A DNA stretch of 64,000 bases from Niastella sp. OAS944 (GTDB lineage Bacteria; Bacteroidota; Bacteroidia; Chitinophagales; Chitinophagaceae): positions 1 through 64,000 of the forward strand of contig JANUBW010000004.1 in NCBI GenBank assembly GCA_024809215.1, in the 5' to 3' direction. This document shows positions 8,391 through 18,518 of the stretch, piece by piece. Position 1 is the first letter of the stretch; every line of letters begins with the position of its first letter. Both the position numbers and the translations under genes were made by a program. The notes below the pieces were generated by a model that ran no database searches, was not told the origin of the DNA, and was given only the letters and a program-made list of their open reading frames with translations.

Positions 8391-8630
8391 TTATTTTGAT
8401 GTCAGTACACCTGCTATCTCAAGCAGGTTGGGGTATTTGTAAATATTCGACAGTTTATCGCACAACTTAAGCGCCAGGGCACAATTACCTAACCTAATGG
8501 CATCTAAGGAAGAACCTTTAGAATAATCGTAATACACTTTCGACAAAGTAAACACGGCTGTAACAGCCGTAACAACGCCCTGCCAATACTTTGATATCAA
8601 CAGTTTTATCTCCCGTAAATTATTAGCCAT
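8391..8630 (-). CDS. Small hypothetical protein
   Basis: A 79-residue open frame converging on the LytTR gene with 35 bp between stops. The N-terminal third contains a short hydrophobic stretch (YWQGVVTAVTAVFTLSKVYY) that could insert in a membrane, followed by LDAIRLGNCALALKLCDKLSNIYKYPNLLEIAGVL, which looks helical. No family was recognised. It is the only plausible gene in this gap, but coding status rests on composition alone. Confidence 0.45.
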   Translation of the reverse strand: MANNLREIKLLISKYWQGVVTAVTAVFTLSKVYYDYSKGSSLDAIRLGNCALALKLCDKLSNIYKYPNLLEIAGVLTSK

Positions 8631-8649
8631 GCTGGCGCCAAGGTTACTA

Positions 8650-8677
8650 AAACACCTCCGTATTATTACAGGTGTTT
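8650..8677. other. Small hairpin in the 8631-8879 spacer
   Basis: AAACACCT (8650-8657) pairs with AGGTGTTT (8670-8677) around a 12-nt loop, with T-rich flanks on both strands. It could stop plus-strand read-through before the GH51 gene. The rest of 8631-8879 is spacer in which no further feature was found. Confidence 0.4.
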
Positions 8678-8879
8678 TTCACGTATTTCACGCTGAATAT
8701 CATGTAAATAAAACACTTAAGCAGTAATTGATGTAAATCGATTGTTTATACACAAAGAGGGACGCAGTTGCCAATTAAAGGAGGTAAAAACGTAAAACCT
8801 ACACGAAACTTTGCCATGTTGCTTTATATACCTAACTTGACGAAACTTACGACCAGCCTCATAAACGTTGTTTTGACAT

Positions 8880-11462
8880 ATGAAAAAAACTAAGACTGCA
8901 AACCTTTATTTGTTCTCATTTATCCTTGTATTAGGCGCCGCCCGGCCGGCTTTGGCAAACGAGCCCGATTCGGTTTACCTTTTGTCCTACGCTACTGGTA
9001 AAGACCAAGGCCGCAGCGGACTACATTTTGCCTGGAGCACCGATGCCAAAAACTGGACTCCCGTGGGCAATGACTATGGCTATGTAAAATGCGACTATGG
9101 CCAATGGGGCAGTCAAAAACAAATGAACAGTCCGTACCTGTTCATCGATGCACAGGGCATCTGGCGCTGTATCTGGAGCCTCAACACCACCCTTAACCAG
9201 TTTGCGCACACCACATCGGCCAACCTTATAACATGGGGCCGCCAGGCATATCCTTACCTTACGCAAAACCAAACTTTTCAAAACCCGGTTGTACAGTACG
9301 ATAAAAACAAACAACAATATATTATCACTTACCTGTCGGGCAACCAGCATTACAGGCTTAATACAAAAGATTTCAAAACCTTTGATGCGGCCGTAGCCAT
9401 TCCTGCATCGGAATATAAAGACGATCGCATTACCGTTAACCTGCCCGCAGGCGCTGTAAGCGGTAAAACGGTAAAAGTAGCCTGGCCGGTTATTGATGAA
9501 CTTACCCGGGCCTGGCAATTGAGCCAATACAAAAACAGCCAGGGCCGCGATAACGCCCATACCGATAGTACACGGTTTGCCGGGTTGAAGCCACTTACGG
9601 CCACCATTACGCTTAACCCCGAAAACCGCAAACCCATCAGCGACCTGCTCATTGGCGTTTTCTTTGAAGACATTAACTACGCAGCCGATGGCGGTTTATA
9701 TGCAGAATTGATTCAGAACCGCGATTTTGAATACACACCTGCCGATAAGGCCAATCGCGATACGGCCTGGAACAACCGCTACTCGTGGTCGGTGAGCAAT
9801 GATAAATTAAGCTTTACCATCGACAGCACAGCGCCCATTCACCCCAACAACCCACATTACGCGGTATTGAATGCAGCCCAAACAGGCGGCGCGCTCATCA
9901 ACAGCGGTTACGATGGCATTCCCTTAAAGAAAGGCGATGAATATGATTTTTCACTCTTTGCAAAAAGCAGTGACGGTAAAACCAACAACCTGCTGGTAAA
10001 ACTGGTAGCGCCCGATGGCATCGTACTGGCGCAGGGTACGGTTAAAACAAGTACGGCCAACTGGAAGAAATATACCACCAAACTGATTGCTGCTGCCGAT
10101 GCAAAAAACGCCCGGCTTGAACTGCAACCACAAACCACCGGCCGCCTGCAGCTCGATATGGTTTCACTGTTCCCTAAAAAAACATTTAAGAACAGAAAGA
10201 ACGGCATGCGGGCCGATCTGGCAGCAACCATTGCGGCCATTCGTCCCCGCTTTATTCGCTTCCCCGGTGGTTGTGTATCGCATGGGGATGGACTAAACAA
10301 TATTTACCGTTGGAAAAACACCATTGGGCCATTGGAAGCCCGCAAGCCACAACCTAACTTATGGCGCTATCATCAAAGCGCCGGCATAGGTTACTTTGAA
10401 TACTTTCAATATTGCGAAGATATTGGCGCTGCGCCCCTGCCGGTAATAGCTGCGGGTGTTCCCTGCCAGAACTCACAGATAGAAGCAAACGGCGGTGGGC
10501 AACAGGGCGGTGTACCCATGAACGAAATGGATGCATATGTACAGGATATTCTCGACCTGGTTGAATGGGCCAACGGCCCCGTTACCAGCAAATGGGGCAA
10601 GCTAAGGGCCGAAGCCGGCCACCCTGCCCCTTTCAACCTGAAATATATTGGCATTGGCAACGAAGACCTCATCACCGATATTTTTGAAGAACGCTTTGCC
10701 ATGATACACAAAGCCCTTCAACAAAAACATCCTGAAATAACGGTAATAGGTACCGTAGGGCCCTTTCACGATGGTACCGATTACGAACAGGGATGGCAAC
10801 TGGCCAGCAAACTGAATGTGCCCATGGTTGACGAACATTATTATGAAAGCCCGGGCTGGTTCATCAACAACCAGCATTATTACGACAATTACGACCGCAA
10901 AAAACCAAAGGTATACCTGGGTGAATATGCTTCGTGGGGCAATACGATGTACAATGCCCTTGCCGAAGCCTTGTACCTTACCAATATTGAACGCAACGCC
11001 GATGTAGTGCATATGACCTCTTACGCACCCCTGCTGGCCAAAGAAAAGCACACGCAATGGAATACCGACCTCATTTACTTCAACAATACCGAAGTAAAAC
11101 CAACCGTAAACTACGAGGTGCAGAAATTGTTCGGTAACAACAGCGGCAGTGAATACCTTCCAACGGCCGTAAAACTTTCCAGCGATAATGAAGCCGTGAA
11201 CAAACGCTTTGGCATTTCGGTGGTGCGCGATAAGGCCAGTGGCAACATCTATGTAAAAGTGGTGAATGTGTTGCCGGTAGCTACTTCCTTTAAAATGGAC
11301 CTTGGTGTGCTGGCCCCGGGCGGCAAATGTGAGAAGCAGGTGTTAACGGGCGCGCCGGGCGATAAAGCGGCGGTGGTGAAGGTGAGTGAGGTTTCTGTTA
11401 GCAAGGAGCTTTCAGATACGTTACCGGCTTATTCGTTTACGGTGTATAAATTCTATAAATAG
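8880..11462 (+). CDS. GH51 alpha-L-arabinofuranosidase with N-terminal GH43-like domain
   Basis: An 860-residue exported enzyme that should release terminal alpha-L-arabinofuranosyl units from arabinoxylan or arabinan. After a signal peptide (to ~residue 27), residues ~30-200 resemble a GH43-type beta-propeller fragment (SGLHFAWSTDAKNWTPVG; WGSQKQMNSPYLFIDAQGIWRCIWS). The GH51 part begins near residue 235 (TATITLNPENRKPISDLLIGVFFEDINYAADGGLYAELIQN). A carbohydrate-binding-like sandwich follows, then the catalytic barrel with the acid/base in YIGIGNED (E595) and the nucleophile in VYLGEYASWG (E682), and the arabinofuranosidase C-terminal domain. There is no SusC/D partner beside it, so it acts outside a typical PUL. 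It is followed by a strong hairpin array. Confidence 0.9.
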   Translation: MKKTKTANLYLFSFILVLGAARPALANEPDSVYLLSYATGKDQGRSGLHFAWSTDAKNWTPVGNDYGYVKCDYGQWGSQKQMNSPYLFIDAQGIWRCIWSLNTTLNQFAHTTSANLITWGRQAYPYLTQNQTFQNPVVQYDKNKQQYIITYLSGNQHYRLNTKDFKTFDAAVAIPASEYKDDRITVNLPAGAVSGKTVKVAWPVIDELTRAWQLSQYKNSQGRDNAHTDSTRFAGLKPLTATITLNPENRKPISDLLIGVFFEDINYAADGGLYAELIQNRDFEYTPADKANRDTAWNNRYSWSVSNDKLSFTIDSTAPIHPNNPHYAVLNAAQTGGALINSGYDGIPLKKGDEYDFSLFAKSSDGKTNNLLVKLVAPDGIVLAQGTVKTSTANWKKYTTKLIAAADAKNARLELQPQTTGRLQLDMVSLFPKKTFKNRKNGMRADLAATIAAIRPRFIRFPGGCVSHGDGLNNIYRWKNTIGPLEARKPQPNLWRYHQSAGIGYFEYFQYCEDIGAAPLPVIAAGVPCQNSQIEANGGGQQGGVPMNEMDAYVQDILDLVEWANGPVTSKWGKLRAEAGHPAPFNLKYIGIGNEDLITDIFEERFAMIHKALQQKHPEITVIGTVGPFHDGTDYEQGWQLASKLNVPMVDEHYYESPGWFINNQHYYDNYDRKKPKVYLGEYASWGNTMYNALAEALYLTNIERNADVVHMTSYAPLLAKEKHTQWNTDLIYFNNTEVKPTVNYEVQKLFGNNSGSEYLPTAVKLSSDNEAVNKRFGISVVRDKASGNIYVKVVNVLPVATSFKMDLGVLAPGGKCEKQVLTGAPGDKAAVVKVSEVSVSKELSDTLPAYSFTVYKFYK

Positions 11463-11578
11463 TTAACGAGTTAACACGTTAACAGGTTGACAAGTACTTA
11501 AAATTCGGAGTGCCCGCCAATTGGCAGGCACTCCAAGTATAATGCCTTGTTAACTTGTTAACTCGTCAACTTGTCAAC
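11462..11578. repeat. Mirrored array of 8-nt words around a terminator-like hairpin
   Basis: The left arm is GTTAACGA, GTTAACAC, GTTAACAG, GTTGACAA (11462-11493). The right arm is TTGTTAAC, TTGTTAAC, TCGTCAAC, TTGTCAAC (11547-11578). Between them lies a 12-bp stem GGAGTGCCCGCC / GGCAGGCACTCC (11507-11534, one G:U). The first word starts on the last base of the GH51 stop codon. It probably ends GH51 transcription. Confidence 0.75.
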
Positions 11579-11600
11579 TTGTTTCAATTCCATAACTTTG
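11571..11600 (+). promoter_or_regulatory. Candidate promoter TTG-N19-TAACTTTG for the AraC gene
   Basis: TTG at 11571-11573, 19 bp, then TAACTTTG at 11593-11600, matching the Bacteroidota TTTG/TAnnTTTG pattern. The expected transcription start (about 11606) falls within the ATG at 11605, which would make the message leaderless. The -33 part is inside the right arm of the word array. Confidence 0.45.
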
Positions 11601-11604
11601 CCCC

Positions 11605-12507
11605 ATGGGCAAAAACGAGTCAATAGCACAATTCTACCTTCAACACGGACAACAATCACCCGTAAATACCAACTTCAACATCTACCGCAGAGAAGAATTT
11701 GCCTGCGACTCCACTTCCCTGCCGCCAAACAGAAGGGACTTTTATAAGATCTCTTTTATTACTGCCGGCGAAGGCATTGTTGGGTATGCCGACAAAACCA
11801 TTCATGTTAAACAGCCGGCCATTACTTTTATGAACCCGCTGATCCCCTACTCATGGGAACCCACCACTACCGATCAGCGCGGCTACTTCTGTTTGTTCAC
11901 TGATCTGTTTGTAAATATCGATCTCAAAAAAGACAGTCTGGCCAAATCGCCCTTATTTAAAGCAGGCGGCCATCATCTTTTTTTGCTTGAACCGGCCCGT
12001 GAAATGCTGCTGAAGCAACTATTTGAAAGCATGCTGCAGGAAATAAGATCGGGTTACGCCAATAAATACGATGTCATACGCAACTATATTCAAATAGTAA
12101 TGCATGAAGCGCTGAAGATACAGCCACCCGAAGATCATTACCAGGCAACCAATGCCGCAGAACGCATCAGTAACCTGTTTATAGAATTACTGGAGCTGCA
12201 GTTCCCTATAGATTCGCCGCACCAGAGCATACAATTTAAAAACGCCAACGAGTTTGCCGATCAACTGAATATTCATACCAACCATTTGAACCGGGCATTG
12301 CGTGAAGCCACCGGAAAGACCACCACCGAATGGATCGCGAACCGCATTCTGCAGGAAGCAAAGGCCTTACTGCATTACAGCAGCTGGGATATTGCCGAAA
12401 TTGGTTATTCGCTCGGCTTTGAGCACTCCTCTAATTTCAATATCTTTTTTAAAAAACATACCACCATTACCCCCAACCAATACCGGAAAACCGCGGTTGC
12501 CAATTAA
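11605..12507 (+). CDS. AraC-family transcriptional regulator
   Basis: A 300-residue regulator with an N-terminal cupin-like sensing region (FYKISFITAGEGIVGYADKTIHVKQPAITFMNP) and a C-terminal pair of helix-turn-helix motifs, from about residue 205 (NEFADQLNIHTNHLNRALREATGKTTTEW; WDIAEIGYSLGFEHSSNFNIFFKKHTTITPNQYRK). It lies 70 bp upstream of a short-chain dehydrogenase gene on the same strand, which it probably activates. The same AraC-then-SDR order is repeated at 30962-29115, and the two AraC proteins are clearly paralogous. Confidence 0.9.
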   Translation: MGKNESIAQFYLQHGQQSPVNTNFNIYRREEFACDSTSLPPNRRDFYKISFITAGEGIVGYADKTIHVKQPAITFMNPLIPYSWEPTTTDQRGYFCLFTDLFVNIDLKKDSLAKSPLFKAGGHHLFLLEPAREMLLKQLFESMLQEIRSGYANKYDVIRNYIQIVMHEALKIQPPEDHYQATNAAERISNLFIELLELQFPIDSPHQSIQFKNANEFADQLNIHTNHLNRALREATGKTTTEWIANRILQEAKALLHYSSWDIAEIGYSLGFEHSSNFNIFFKKHTTITPNQYRKTAVAN

Positions 12508-12577
12508 TAACTTTCTGTTTGATTTGCATAACTTTTAAAAAAGCCGGCTTTGCACCTTTGTCATAAATAATTAAACG

Positions 12578-13363
12578 ATGACAAACGAAGCAATGAAAGG
12601 GAAAGTAGCCATTATTACAGGTGGCGCCACAGGTATTGGACTGGCAACAGCAGCCTTATTTCTGCAACAGGGCATGAAGGTAGCCATTGCCGGCCGCCGT
12701 AAAGAAGAAGGCGATAAAGCAGTAGCTCAACTAAAAAAGATCAGCAACGAGATCATATTTATTCAAACCGATATTTCCGACAGCCAGCAGGCGGCACACC
12801 TGGTTGATGAAACAGTACGCCGGTTTGGCCGGCTCGATGTTGCTTTTAACAATGCCGGTATAGAAGGCCTGTTCACATCCATTACAAACATGCCCGAATC
12901 GAACTTCGATCAACTGATGAATATTAACGTAAAAGGGGTATGGTTAAGTTCAAAATATGCCATTGAACAATTTCAACGCCAGGGCGGCGGCGGCGCCATT
13001 GTAAACACTTCTTCGTGGCTTGCCCGCGGCGCATTTAGCGGTTCTGCCGTTTACTCGGCCAGCAAGGCTGCATTAGACGGCATGACAAGAGCGCTGGCCG
13101 TAGAAGTTGCTCAATATGGCATACGGATAAACAATGTACAACCCGGGTATATAAAAACACCCATGTTCGATCGCTTTTTTGAAACAGAAAATGCCGAAGA
13201 ATTAAAAGCGCCTTTAATAAAACAAACCCCATTGAACCGGCTGGGCACTCCCGAAGATGTTGCTGAAATGGTGTTATGGTTAAGTAGTGGTGCTGCCAGT
13301 TTTGTAACCGGTGAGTGTATTACGGTAGATGGCGGGTTGGCGATTGGGGGACAGCGAATGTAG
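12578..13363 (+). CDS. SDR-family NAD(P)-dependent oxidoreductase (glucose 1-dehydrogenase-like)
   Basis: A 261-residue classical short-chain dehydrogenase. The cofactor motif is TGGATGIGLATA near residue 15-27, the NNAG motif is in VAFNNAGIEGL, and the catalytic tetrad is S (NTSSWLA), Y and K (YSASKAALDGM). The C-terminal motif FVTGECITVDGG is intact. The substrate cannot be inferred. It sits downstream of the AraC regulator, and its 3' end abuts a bidirectional hairpin array shared with the convergent channel gene. Confidence 0.88.
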   Translation: MTNEAMKGKVAIITGGATGIGLATAALFLQQGMKVAIAGRRKEEGDKAVAQLKKISNEIIFIQTDISDSQQAAHLVDETVRRFGRLDVAFNNAGIEGLFTSITNMPESNFDQLMNINVKGVWLSSKYAIEQFQRQGGGGAIVNTSSWLARGAFSGSAVYSASKAALDGMTRALAVEVAQYGIRINNVQPGYIKTPMFDRFFETENAEELKAPLIKQTPLNRLGTPEDVAEMVLWLSSGAASFVTGECITVDGGLAIGGQRM

Positions 13364-13485
13364 TTGAAAAGTTGACATAGTTGATACAGTTGATAAAGGG
13401 AAAACGGCCTTTAACAAAAAAGGCGGGTCCTCGCCACTGCGAGAACCCACCTTTATCAACTTTATCACCTTTATCACCTTTTCAA
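13363..13485. repeat. Mirrored array of 9-nt words with central terminator hairpin
   Basis: The left arm is GTTGAAAA, GTTGACATA, GTTGATACA, GTTGATAAA (13363-13397). The right arm is CTTTATCAA, CTTTATCAC, CTTTATCAC, CTTTTCAA (13451-13485). The single 8-nt word falls at the matching outer position on both sides. In the centre a 16-bp stem (13419-13434 with 13439-13454, two G:U) has loop CACT. The element separates two convergent genes and should terminate both. Confidence 0.8.
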
Positions 13486-13487
13486 CT

Positions 13488-15929
13488 TTACTTTATTACC
13501 TTCACCGTACTACCCGCCCTGTCAAGCAACCTCATTCCCTGCGCCTTCAGTTCCTTGAACAACAGCACGGTAATAGCGCTTTTGGCGTTACCTACTTTAT
13601 TTACATCATTGCACCAGTAGAATACTTTCAGTTCAACACCATCGTCGCTTACACCGGTGAACAGCACCGATGGCTCGCGGTTCTCATAAATAAAGCCCGA
13701 GTCAAGAATGGCTTTCTTAACGGTATTTGTTACCACTTCCATATCATTGCTGCCAGCAATGCTGAGATCGAGCTCAACACGTTTTTGATTATTGCTCAGC
13801 GTCCAGTTTACGATCTGTTGCGATAATACATCACCGTTAGGGATGATCACTTCTGCCCCATCGCCGGTCAACAGTGTGCTCGACCGCAACCCTATTTCAC
13901 GTACGCGGCCGGTTTTATCGCCAATCTCCACCACATCGCCAATTTGCAAAGGCCGGTCGAAGATGAGAATGATACCCGATACAAAGTTGTTTACAATGTT
14001 CTGCAAACCCAAACCGATACCAACACCAAGGGCGCCTAACACAATAGTGATCTTATCAATAGGCACACCCGAAGCAGCCACCGCCAGCAAATAGCCAACA
14101 CATAACAAAATAAGGCGGGCTATAAGCAAACGCGAGCGCTGCCCTTTGTTATGCAACTCATCATCGTTACCGGTATCGCCAAAAAAGTAACCTACATAAC
14201 GCTGCAGCAGGTGCGCTATCCATATAATAAGGAAGAACAGCAACACACCGCCAATGGTAAAGGTGGCATTACCAATACTGCGTTGGTGTGCCAGCAGTTC
14301 ACCCAACAGGCTCAACCCGGAAGTATAGATATTTAAATTGGTAGAGAACACGATCAGCCACAGTATCACTACTAAAAAGAGGATGGGTCGGCGGAAACCG
14401 GTAAGCAATGGCATGTTATTCAACCGGCCCTGAATGTTACGGCGCAGGCGGCTGGTAACAATTTGCAGCTGTATGGCCTCCATACAAATTTTACTGAACA
14501 CGGCGAGCCCGATGGCCTGTGTAAATCCGAAAATTGCGGTGCTGCCTAAGATCTGCGCCAGCGAAACGCGGCCAAACAGGTTGCACAAAACACTTACCAC
14601 ATTCATTATATTATGCAGAATGATAACATAACGCAGAAAACCACGTAATGGCAGGTGCTGCTGCATTTGCGAAAGGAACAACATACCAAACACTACCGAT
14701 AGTATATTTAGCAAAATAAGCCAGTTACGTTGCCAAAAACCGGGGTCGGCCATATGATGGGTGAATGAGAAACAGATATACAGCACCACCATAGCGATCC
14801 AGTATACAAACAGGCGGCGCGGCCATTTTTTCCAGCAAATGATGGTAAGGATCACCAGCATGAGGAATTGCATCGATTCAATGTAGGCCGATGGCGCATG
14901 CAGATCGAACAAAGGCGCTACGGCAAACATCATAATAAAAGCGGCCACAATATAATTACCGGGCAGGTATTCGAACCCAAGGTGACTGATGCTGTCCATC
15001 GCATTCAACCGGCGTACCGTGCGAATATTACGGAACAACCAGATGAAGAACAGCACGCCAATAAGCAGCAGGAACAAACGTTTATTGCCACTGTCTTTAA
15101 AGTAATAATGTAATGCTTTTTTTTCGCCACTCACTGCCTTCTGTAATGAGTTACGTTCACCGGCCGAAAGGTTGGCAGTATCCCTTTCCCACAGGAAATT
15201 GCTTTCCTTACCAAATATGCGGGTGGCAGAGGTGTTTAACAACGCCTTTACCTTATCGAGCAATTGCGCGGTAATAATGGCATTGGAAGAAACCTGTGTT
15301 TGCAAATGGTTTATGGAGGCCAGGCTTTCTTTTAATTTCTTCGTTGACCCACGGAACGCATCGCGCATTCCTTTTAACTGGGGTTGAAACTGTTGACGCA
15401 AAACCGAATCGCGCCACATGGAGCGCATAACCGTATCGCTAACCAGCACTTTCATACTATTGCGCAGGTCAATAAGCCGGCCCTCGGTACTATCAAGCAC
15501 CTGGCGGTCTTCATTACAGTCGGTTTGAATGTTCAATAACAGTGTTTCGAACACTTGCAAATTACGCAGGTTGAGCGCAGCGCTGTTATTAAGCACATTG
15601 TCCTTTAAAACAGCCAGCATGGAGTCGGTATCAACCAGCTTTTGTTTTATCAATTTTACGGGCAGTCCCAGATCGCTTTTATTCCTGACATTATTCAGGA
15701 TCAGGTACGTTTTCTCGATCTGCAGCTGATAATCGCTGGAGGTAAGCTTGTTTGAATCGGCAAAAAGTTCTTTAAGCATCCCTCTTCCCCGGCGGGCAGT
15801 ATCAGACTGCTGCCGCGTTGAATCGGGTTTACCATTAACACGTTGCGTTCGGCTGGTATCCTGGGCCTGGGTGGCACATGCGAATACCAAACCAATCATA
15901 AGGACCAGGAGGCCAAATGGGTTTCTCAT
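13488..15929 (-). CDS. MscS-family mechanosensitive ion channel with large periplasmic region
   Basis: An 813-residue protein with a signal peptide (LLVLMIGLVFACATQAQD), a helical periplasmic region of ~250 residues resembling the MscK/YbdG-type extension, and about nine membrane segments. The MscS pore and beta domain lie at the C-terminus: VLGALGVGIGLGLQNIVNNFVSGIILIFDRPLQIGDVVEIGDKTGRVREIGLRSSTLL, then IIPNGDVLSQQIVNWT. Such channels release solutes on hypo-osmotic shock. It is divergent from the sigma-54 activator gene with a 110-bp spacer; no functional link is evident. Confidence 0.9.
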   Translation of the reverse strand: MRNPFGLLVLMIGLVFACATQAQDTSRTQRVNGKPDSTRQQSDTARRGRGMLKELFADSNKLTSSDYQLQIEKTYLILNNVRNKSDLGLPVKLIKQKLVDTDSMLAVLKDNVLNNSAALNLRNLQVFETLLLNIQTDCNEDRQVLDSTEGRLIDLRNSMKVLVSDTVMRSMWRDSVLRQQFQPQLKGMRDAFRGSTKKLKESLASINHLQTQVSSNAIITAQLLDKVKALLNTSATRIFGKESNFLWERDTANLSAGERNSLQKAVSGEKKALHYYFKDSGNKRLFLLLIGVLFFIWLFRNIRTVRRLNAMDSISHLGFEYLPGNYIVAAFIMMFAVAPLFDLHAPSAYIESMQFLMLVILTIICWKKWPRRLFVYWIAMVVLYICFSFTHHMADPGFWQRNWLILLNILSVVFGMLFLSQMQQHLPLRGFLRYVIILHNIMNVVSVLCNLFGRVSLAQILGSTAIFGFTQAIGLAVFSKICMEAIQLQIVTSRLRRNIQGRLNNMPLLTGFRRPILFLVVILWLIVFSTNLNIYTSGLSLLGELLAHQRSIGNATFTIGGVLLFFLIIWIAHLLQRYVGYFFGDTGNDDELHNKGQRSRLLIARLILLCVGYLLAVAASGVPIDKITIVLGALGVGIGLGLQNIVNNFVSGIILIFDRPLQIGDVVEIGDKTGRVREIGLRSSTLLTGDGAEVIIPNGDVLSQQIVNWTLSNNQKRVELDLSIAGSNDMEVVTNTVKKAILDSGFIYENREPSVLFTGVSDDGVELKVFYWCNDVNKVGNAKSAITVLLFKELKAQGMRLLDRAGSTVKVIK

Positions 15930-16039
15930 TGAATACTAGTTTTACGCCGCCAAATTATAAAAAGAATTGTCAAAAAAAGACAGGAGTATGACCTTTGCGT
16001 GGTGCACCCCCATATATTTTTCCATATAAATGACTTTTC

Positions 16040-18157
16040 ATGAATAAGGCCGATTTTCCAGAATTTGAAACGCCTGTTCCAACCATCAGCAGTCTTGAAC
16101 AGGAAAGAAAGATCTTACTCGACCTGGGCAGCGACCTTACCCGGGTACGCGACAAAAGCGACCTTATCATGCTTTTCACTAAACGGCTAAAGACCCTGTT
16201 TAATTTTACCCATTGTATAATTACCCTTTTTGATTATAAAACCGACACCTATGGCGCGTTCCTGTACGATATTTCCACCTCGCCCATAAATATTCACCCC
16301 AAATATCCAAAGCTGTTTGCAACCCGGTTCCCGCTCAACGAACCCTTTATTAAAAAAGCGCTGGCGGCAAAAGTGCCTGTTTCCTTTATTCTGGAAGAAG
16401 TAATAAAAGAATTTCCGCAATGCCCCGCCTATATAAAAGTGAATTATGAAGGCGGCATCAGGGAAATTCTGATGACCAAACTGCAACATGCCGAACAACC
16501 GATTGGGTTTATGCATTTGTATTCTACCACCACAGGCAGTTTTACCCCCGACATAAGAAGTATTGTAAGCCGCATAGCGCCCCAGCTGTCGAGCGCGGTA
16601 ACAAATATTATAAAAAATGAAGACGTACTTGAAAAAGAACAGGAGAAATCGTTCCTGCTCGACTTTAGCGTTGATATAGCCCATGTAAGAACGAAAACAG
16701 AACTACAGGAAGCCATTTTTAAAGTGCTCGATAAATTGCTACATACCAAACTGGCCATGATACGGGTGCTTGAAGAAGATGGCATTCACCTGCCGGCCTA
16801 TATGCACGACCCTACCCTGTTTGGAAAATCGAGGATCTACTCTGAAGAAATGGCCGCCAACCGCATTACCATCGACGAACCATATACCGCTAAAGTACTG
16901 GCCAGCATTGACGGACTGGTGTTTAATGTAGAAGAAGAATTAAGAAGCGGCAATGACTACGCAAAATTGTGGAAAACAACCGGACTAAGAAATATGTACG
17001 GCCTGCCATTGCGGGCCGGCGACAAACTCATTGGCACCATTTGGATCTTAGCCGACCGCCTGAGCCGGCTTATGCTGCGTGGTATTTGCGCACAAATATC
17101 CATTGCCATTGCCAATATACAGGCCAATGAAAAACTACAGGCCTACAAACGCAGGCTTGAGGAAGAGAACGATTACCTGCGCGAGCAAATAAGCACCATT
17201 TATAACTTCTCGGAAATTGTAGGCAACGGCGACAAAATGCAACAGGTATACAGGCTGATGTCGCTGGTGGCCGACTCAAACGCTACCGTGCTGGTGCTTG
17301 GCGAAACCGGTACCGGTAAAGAACTTATTGCCCGGGCGCTGCACAATGCCTCGCCCCGGAAAGACAAACTAATGGTTAAAGTGAATTGCGCCGCCCTGCC
17401 CGCCAACCTTATAGAAAGTGAGCTGTTTGGTCATGAACGCGGCGCCTTTACCGGCGCCATCGACCGCCGTATTGGCAAGTTTGAGCTGGCCAACCAAAGC
17501 ACGCTCTTTCTTGATGAAATAGGAGAAATGCCGCTGGAGGCGCAATCGAAATTATTACGCGTAATACAGGAACGTGAGCTGGAACGGTTGGGTGGTAAAC
17601 AAACTATCAAAATAGATGTACGCCTTATAGCCGCTACCAATCGTAACCTCGAAGAAGAAGTAAAAGCCGGCCGTTTTCGCGCCGATCTCTATTACCGCCT
17701 GAATGTATTCCCCATAACGCTGCCGCCCCTGCGCGACCGCGCCGAGGACATAGAACCGCTGATGCATTATTTCGTTGAGAAATTCAGCCGCAATACCGGT
17801 AGAAAGATCAGAAAAATAAAACCTTCGGTTATACAACAACTTAAAAGTTACACCTGGCCGGGCAACGTACGGGAGCTGGAACATTTGATAGAACGCAGTG
17901 TATTGCTTACCACTGATGGTATGTTGAACGAAGTGTACATTCCGCAAAACAGCGATACTGGCAAAGAGCAACAAATTTATTTTGGCAACCGCACCCTCGA
18001 AGAAATGGAACGCAGCTATATTATTGAAGTGCTGAAAAGGTGTATGGGTAAGATCTCGGGTATAGGCGGGGCTGCGGAGATATTGAATATTCCGGGGAAT
18101 ACGTTGCATTCGAAGATGAAGAAGTTGGGGATTACTAAGGCCGATTATTTTAGTTGA
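16040..18157 (+). CDS. Sigma-54-dependent transcriptional activator with GAF domains
   Basis: A 705-residue bacterial enhancer-binding protein. Two GAF-like sensory regions occupy about residues 20-190 and 205-370, followed by a coiled linker ([20 protein letters not shown]). The AAA+ domain has Walker A GETGTGKE, the sigma-54 contact loop GAFTGA, Walker [11 protein letters not shown], and an arginine-finger region [12 protein letters not shown] Fis-type helix-turn-helix ends the protein ([27 protein letters not shown]). There is no receiver domain, so it probably responds to a small ligand. Target genes are not obvious. The downstream NmrA-like genes are 360 bp away, beyond a repeat-rich spacer. 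Confidence 0.92.
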   Translation: MNKADFPEFETPVPTISSLEQERKILLDLGSDLTRVRDKSDLIMLFTKRLKTLFNFTHCIITLFDYKTDTYGAFLYDISTSPINIHPKYPKLFATRFPLNEPFIKKALAAKVPVSFILEEVIKEFPQCPAYIKVNYEGGIREILMTKLQHAEQPIGFMHLYSTTTGSFTPDIRSIVSRIAPQLSSAVTNIIKNEDVLEKEQEKSFLLDFSVDIAHVRTKTELQEAIFKVLDKLLHTKLAMIRVLEEDGIHLPAYMHDPTLFGKSRIYSEEMAANRITIDEPYTAKVLASIDGLVFNVEEELRSGNDYAKLWKTTGLRNMYGLPLRAGDKLIGTIWILADRLSRLMLRGICAQISIAIANIQANEKLQAYKRRLEEENDYLREQISTIYNFSEIVGNGDKMQQVYRLMSLVADSNATVLVLGETGTGKELIARALHNASPRKDKLMVKVNCAALPANLIESELFGHERGAFTGAIDRRIGKFELANQSTLFLDEIGEMPLEAQSKLLRVIQERELERLGGKQTIKIDVRLIAATNRNLEEEVKAGRFRADLYYRLNVFPITLPPLRDRAEDIEPLMHYFVEKFSRNTGRKIRKIKPSVIQQLKSYTWPGNVRELEHLIERSVLLTTDGMLNEVYIPQNSDTGKEQQIYFGNRTLEEMERSYIIEVLKRCMGKISGIGGAAEILNIPGNTLHSKMKKLGITKADYFS

Positions 18158-18364
18158 CGAGTTAACAAGTTGACGAGTTAACAAGGACGTTGAAAAGTTG
18201 ATGGAGGTGATAGAGGTGATAAAGGCCCTTTGTGCAGCAGGCTGACTATTTTTAAGTTACATAGTTCTAAGTTTTTAGTTGAGGGGCCTGCTGAACTTAG
18301 AGGTTGATGCAATAAATAGTGAGTTTCGAATCCGATGAACTATGAACTGAGAACTGAGAACTAA
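18153..18364. repeat. Composite word arrays (8-, 9- and 7-nt words)
   Basis: GTTGACGA, GTTAACAA, GTTGACGA, GTTAACAA (18153-18184) is followed by GTTGAAAA, GTTGATGGA, GGTGATAGA, GGTGATAAA (18189-18223), the same families as at 11462 and 13363 but without right arms. Next comes a mirrored 7-nt array: AGTTCTA, AGTTTTT, AGTTGAG (18263-18283) against GAACTAT, GAACTGA, GAACTGA, GAACTAA (18337-18364). CAGCAGGC near 18235 and GCCTGCTG near 18288 are also complementary. This fills much of the 18158-18518 spacer. Confidence 0.65.
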
Positions 18365-18375
18365 ATAACTCACTC

Positions 18376-18418
18376 AATACAGTGAAAACTATAGTGCATT
18401 CACGAAATACAGTGAAAA
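18376..18418 (+). promoter_or_regulatory. Direct repeat AATACAGTGAAAA, candidate operator
   Basis: Two identical 13-mers start at 18376 and 18406 (30 bp apart). Between them lies GTGCATTCAC, a small palindrome. The site is about 100 bp upstream of the start of the first NmrA-like gene (18519), a usual position for an activator or repressor. Confidence 0.4.
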
Positions 18419-18518
18419 AATGAAACGCATCTCCTAACAAAGTTATTGATAATCAAACATTTGACTTTTCGGCATTCCGTTGGAATTCTTAGGAATACAA
18501 CAATCAAAAAGTCAAATT

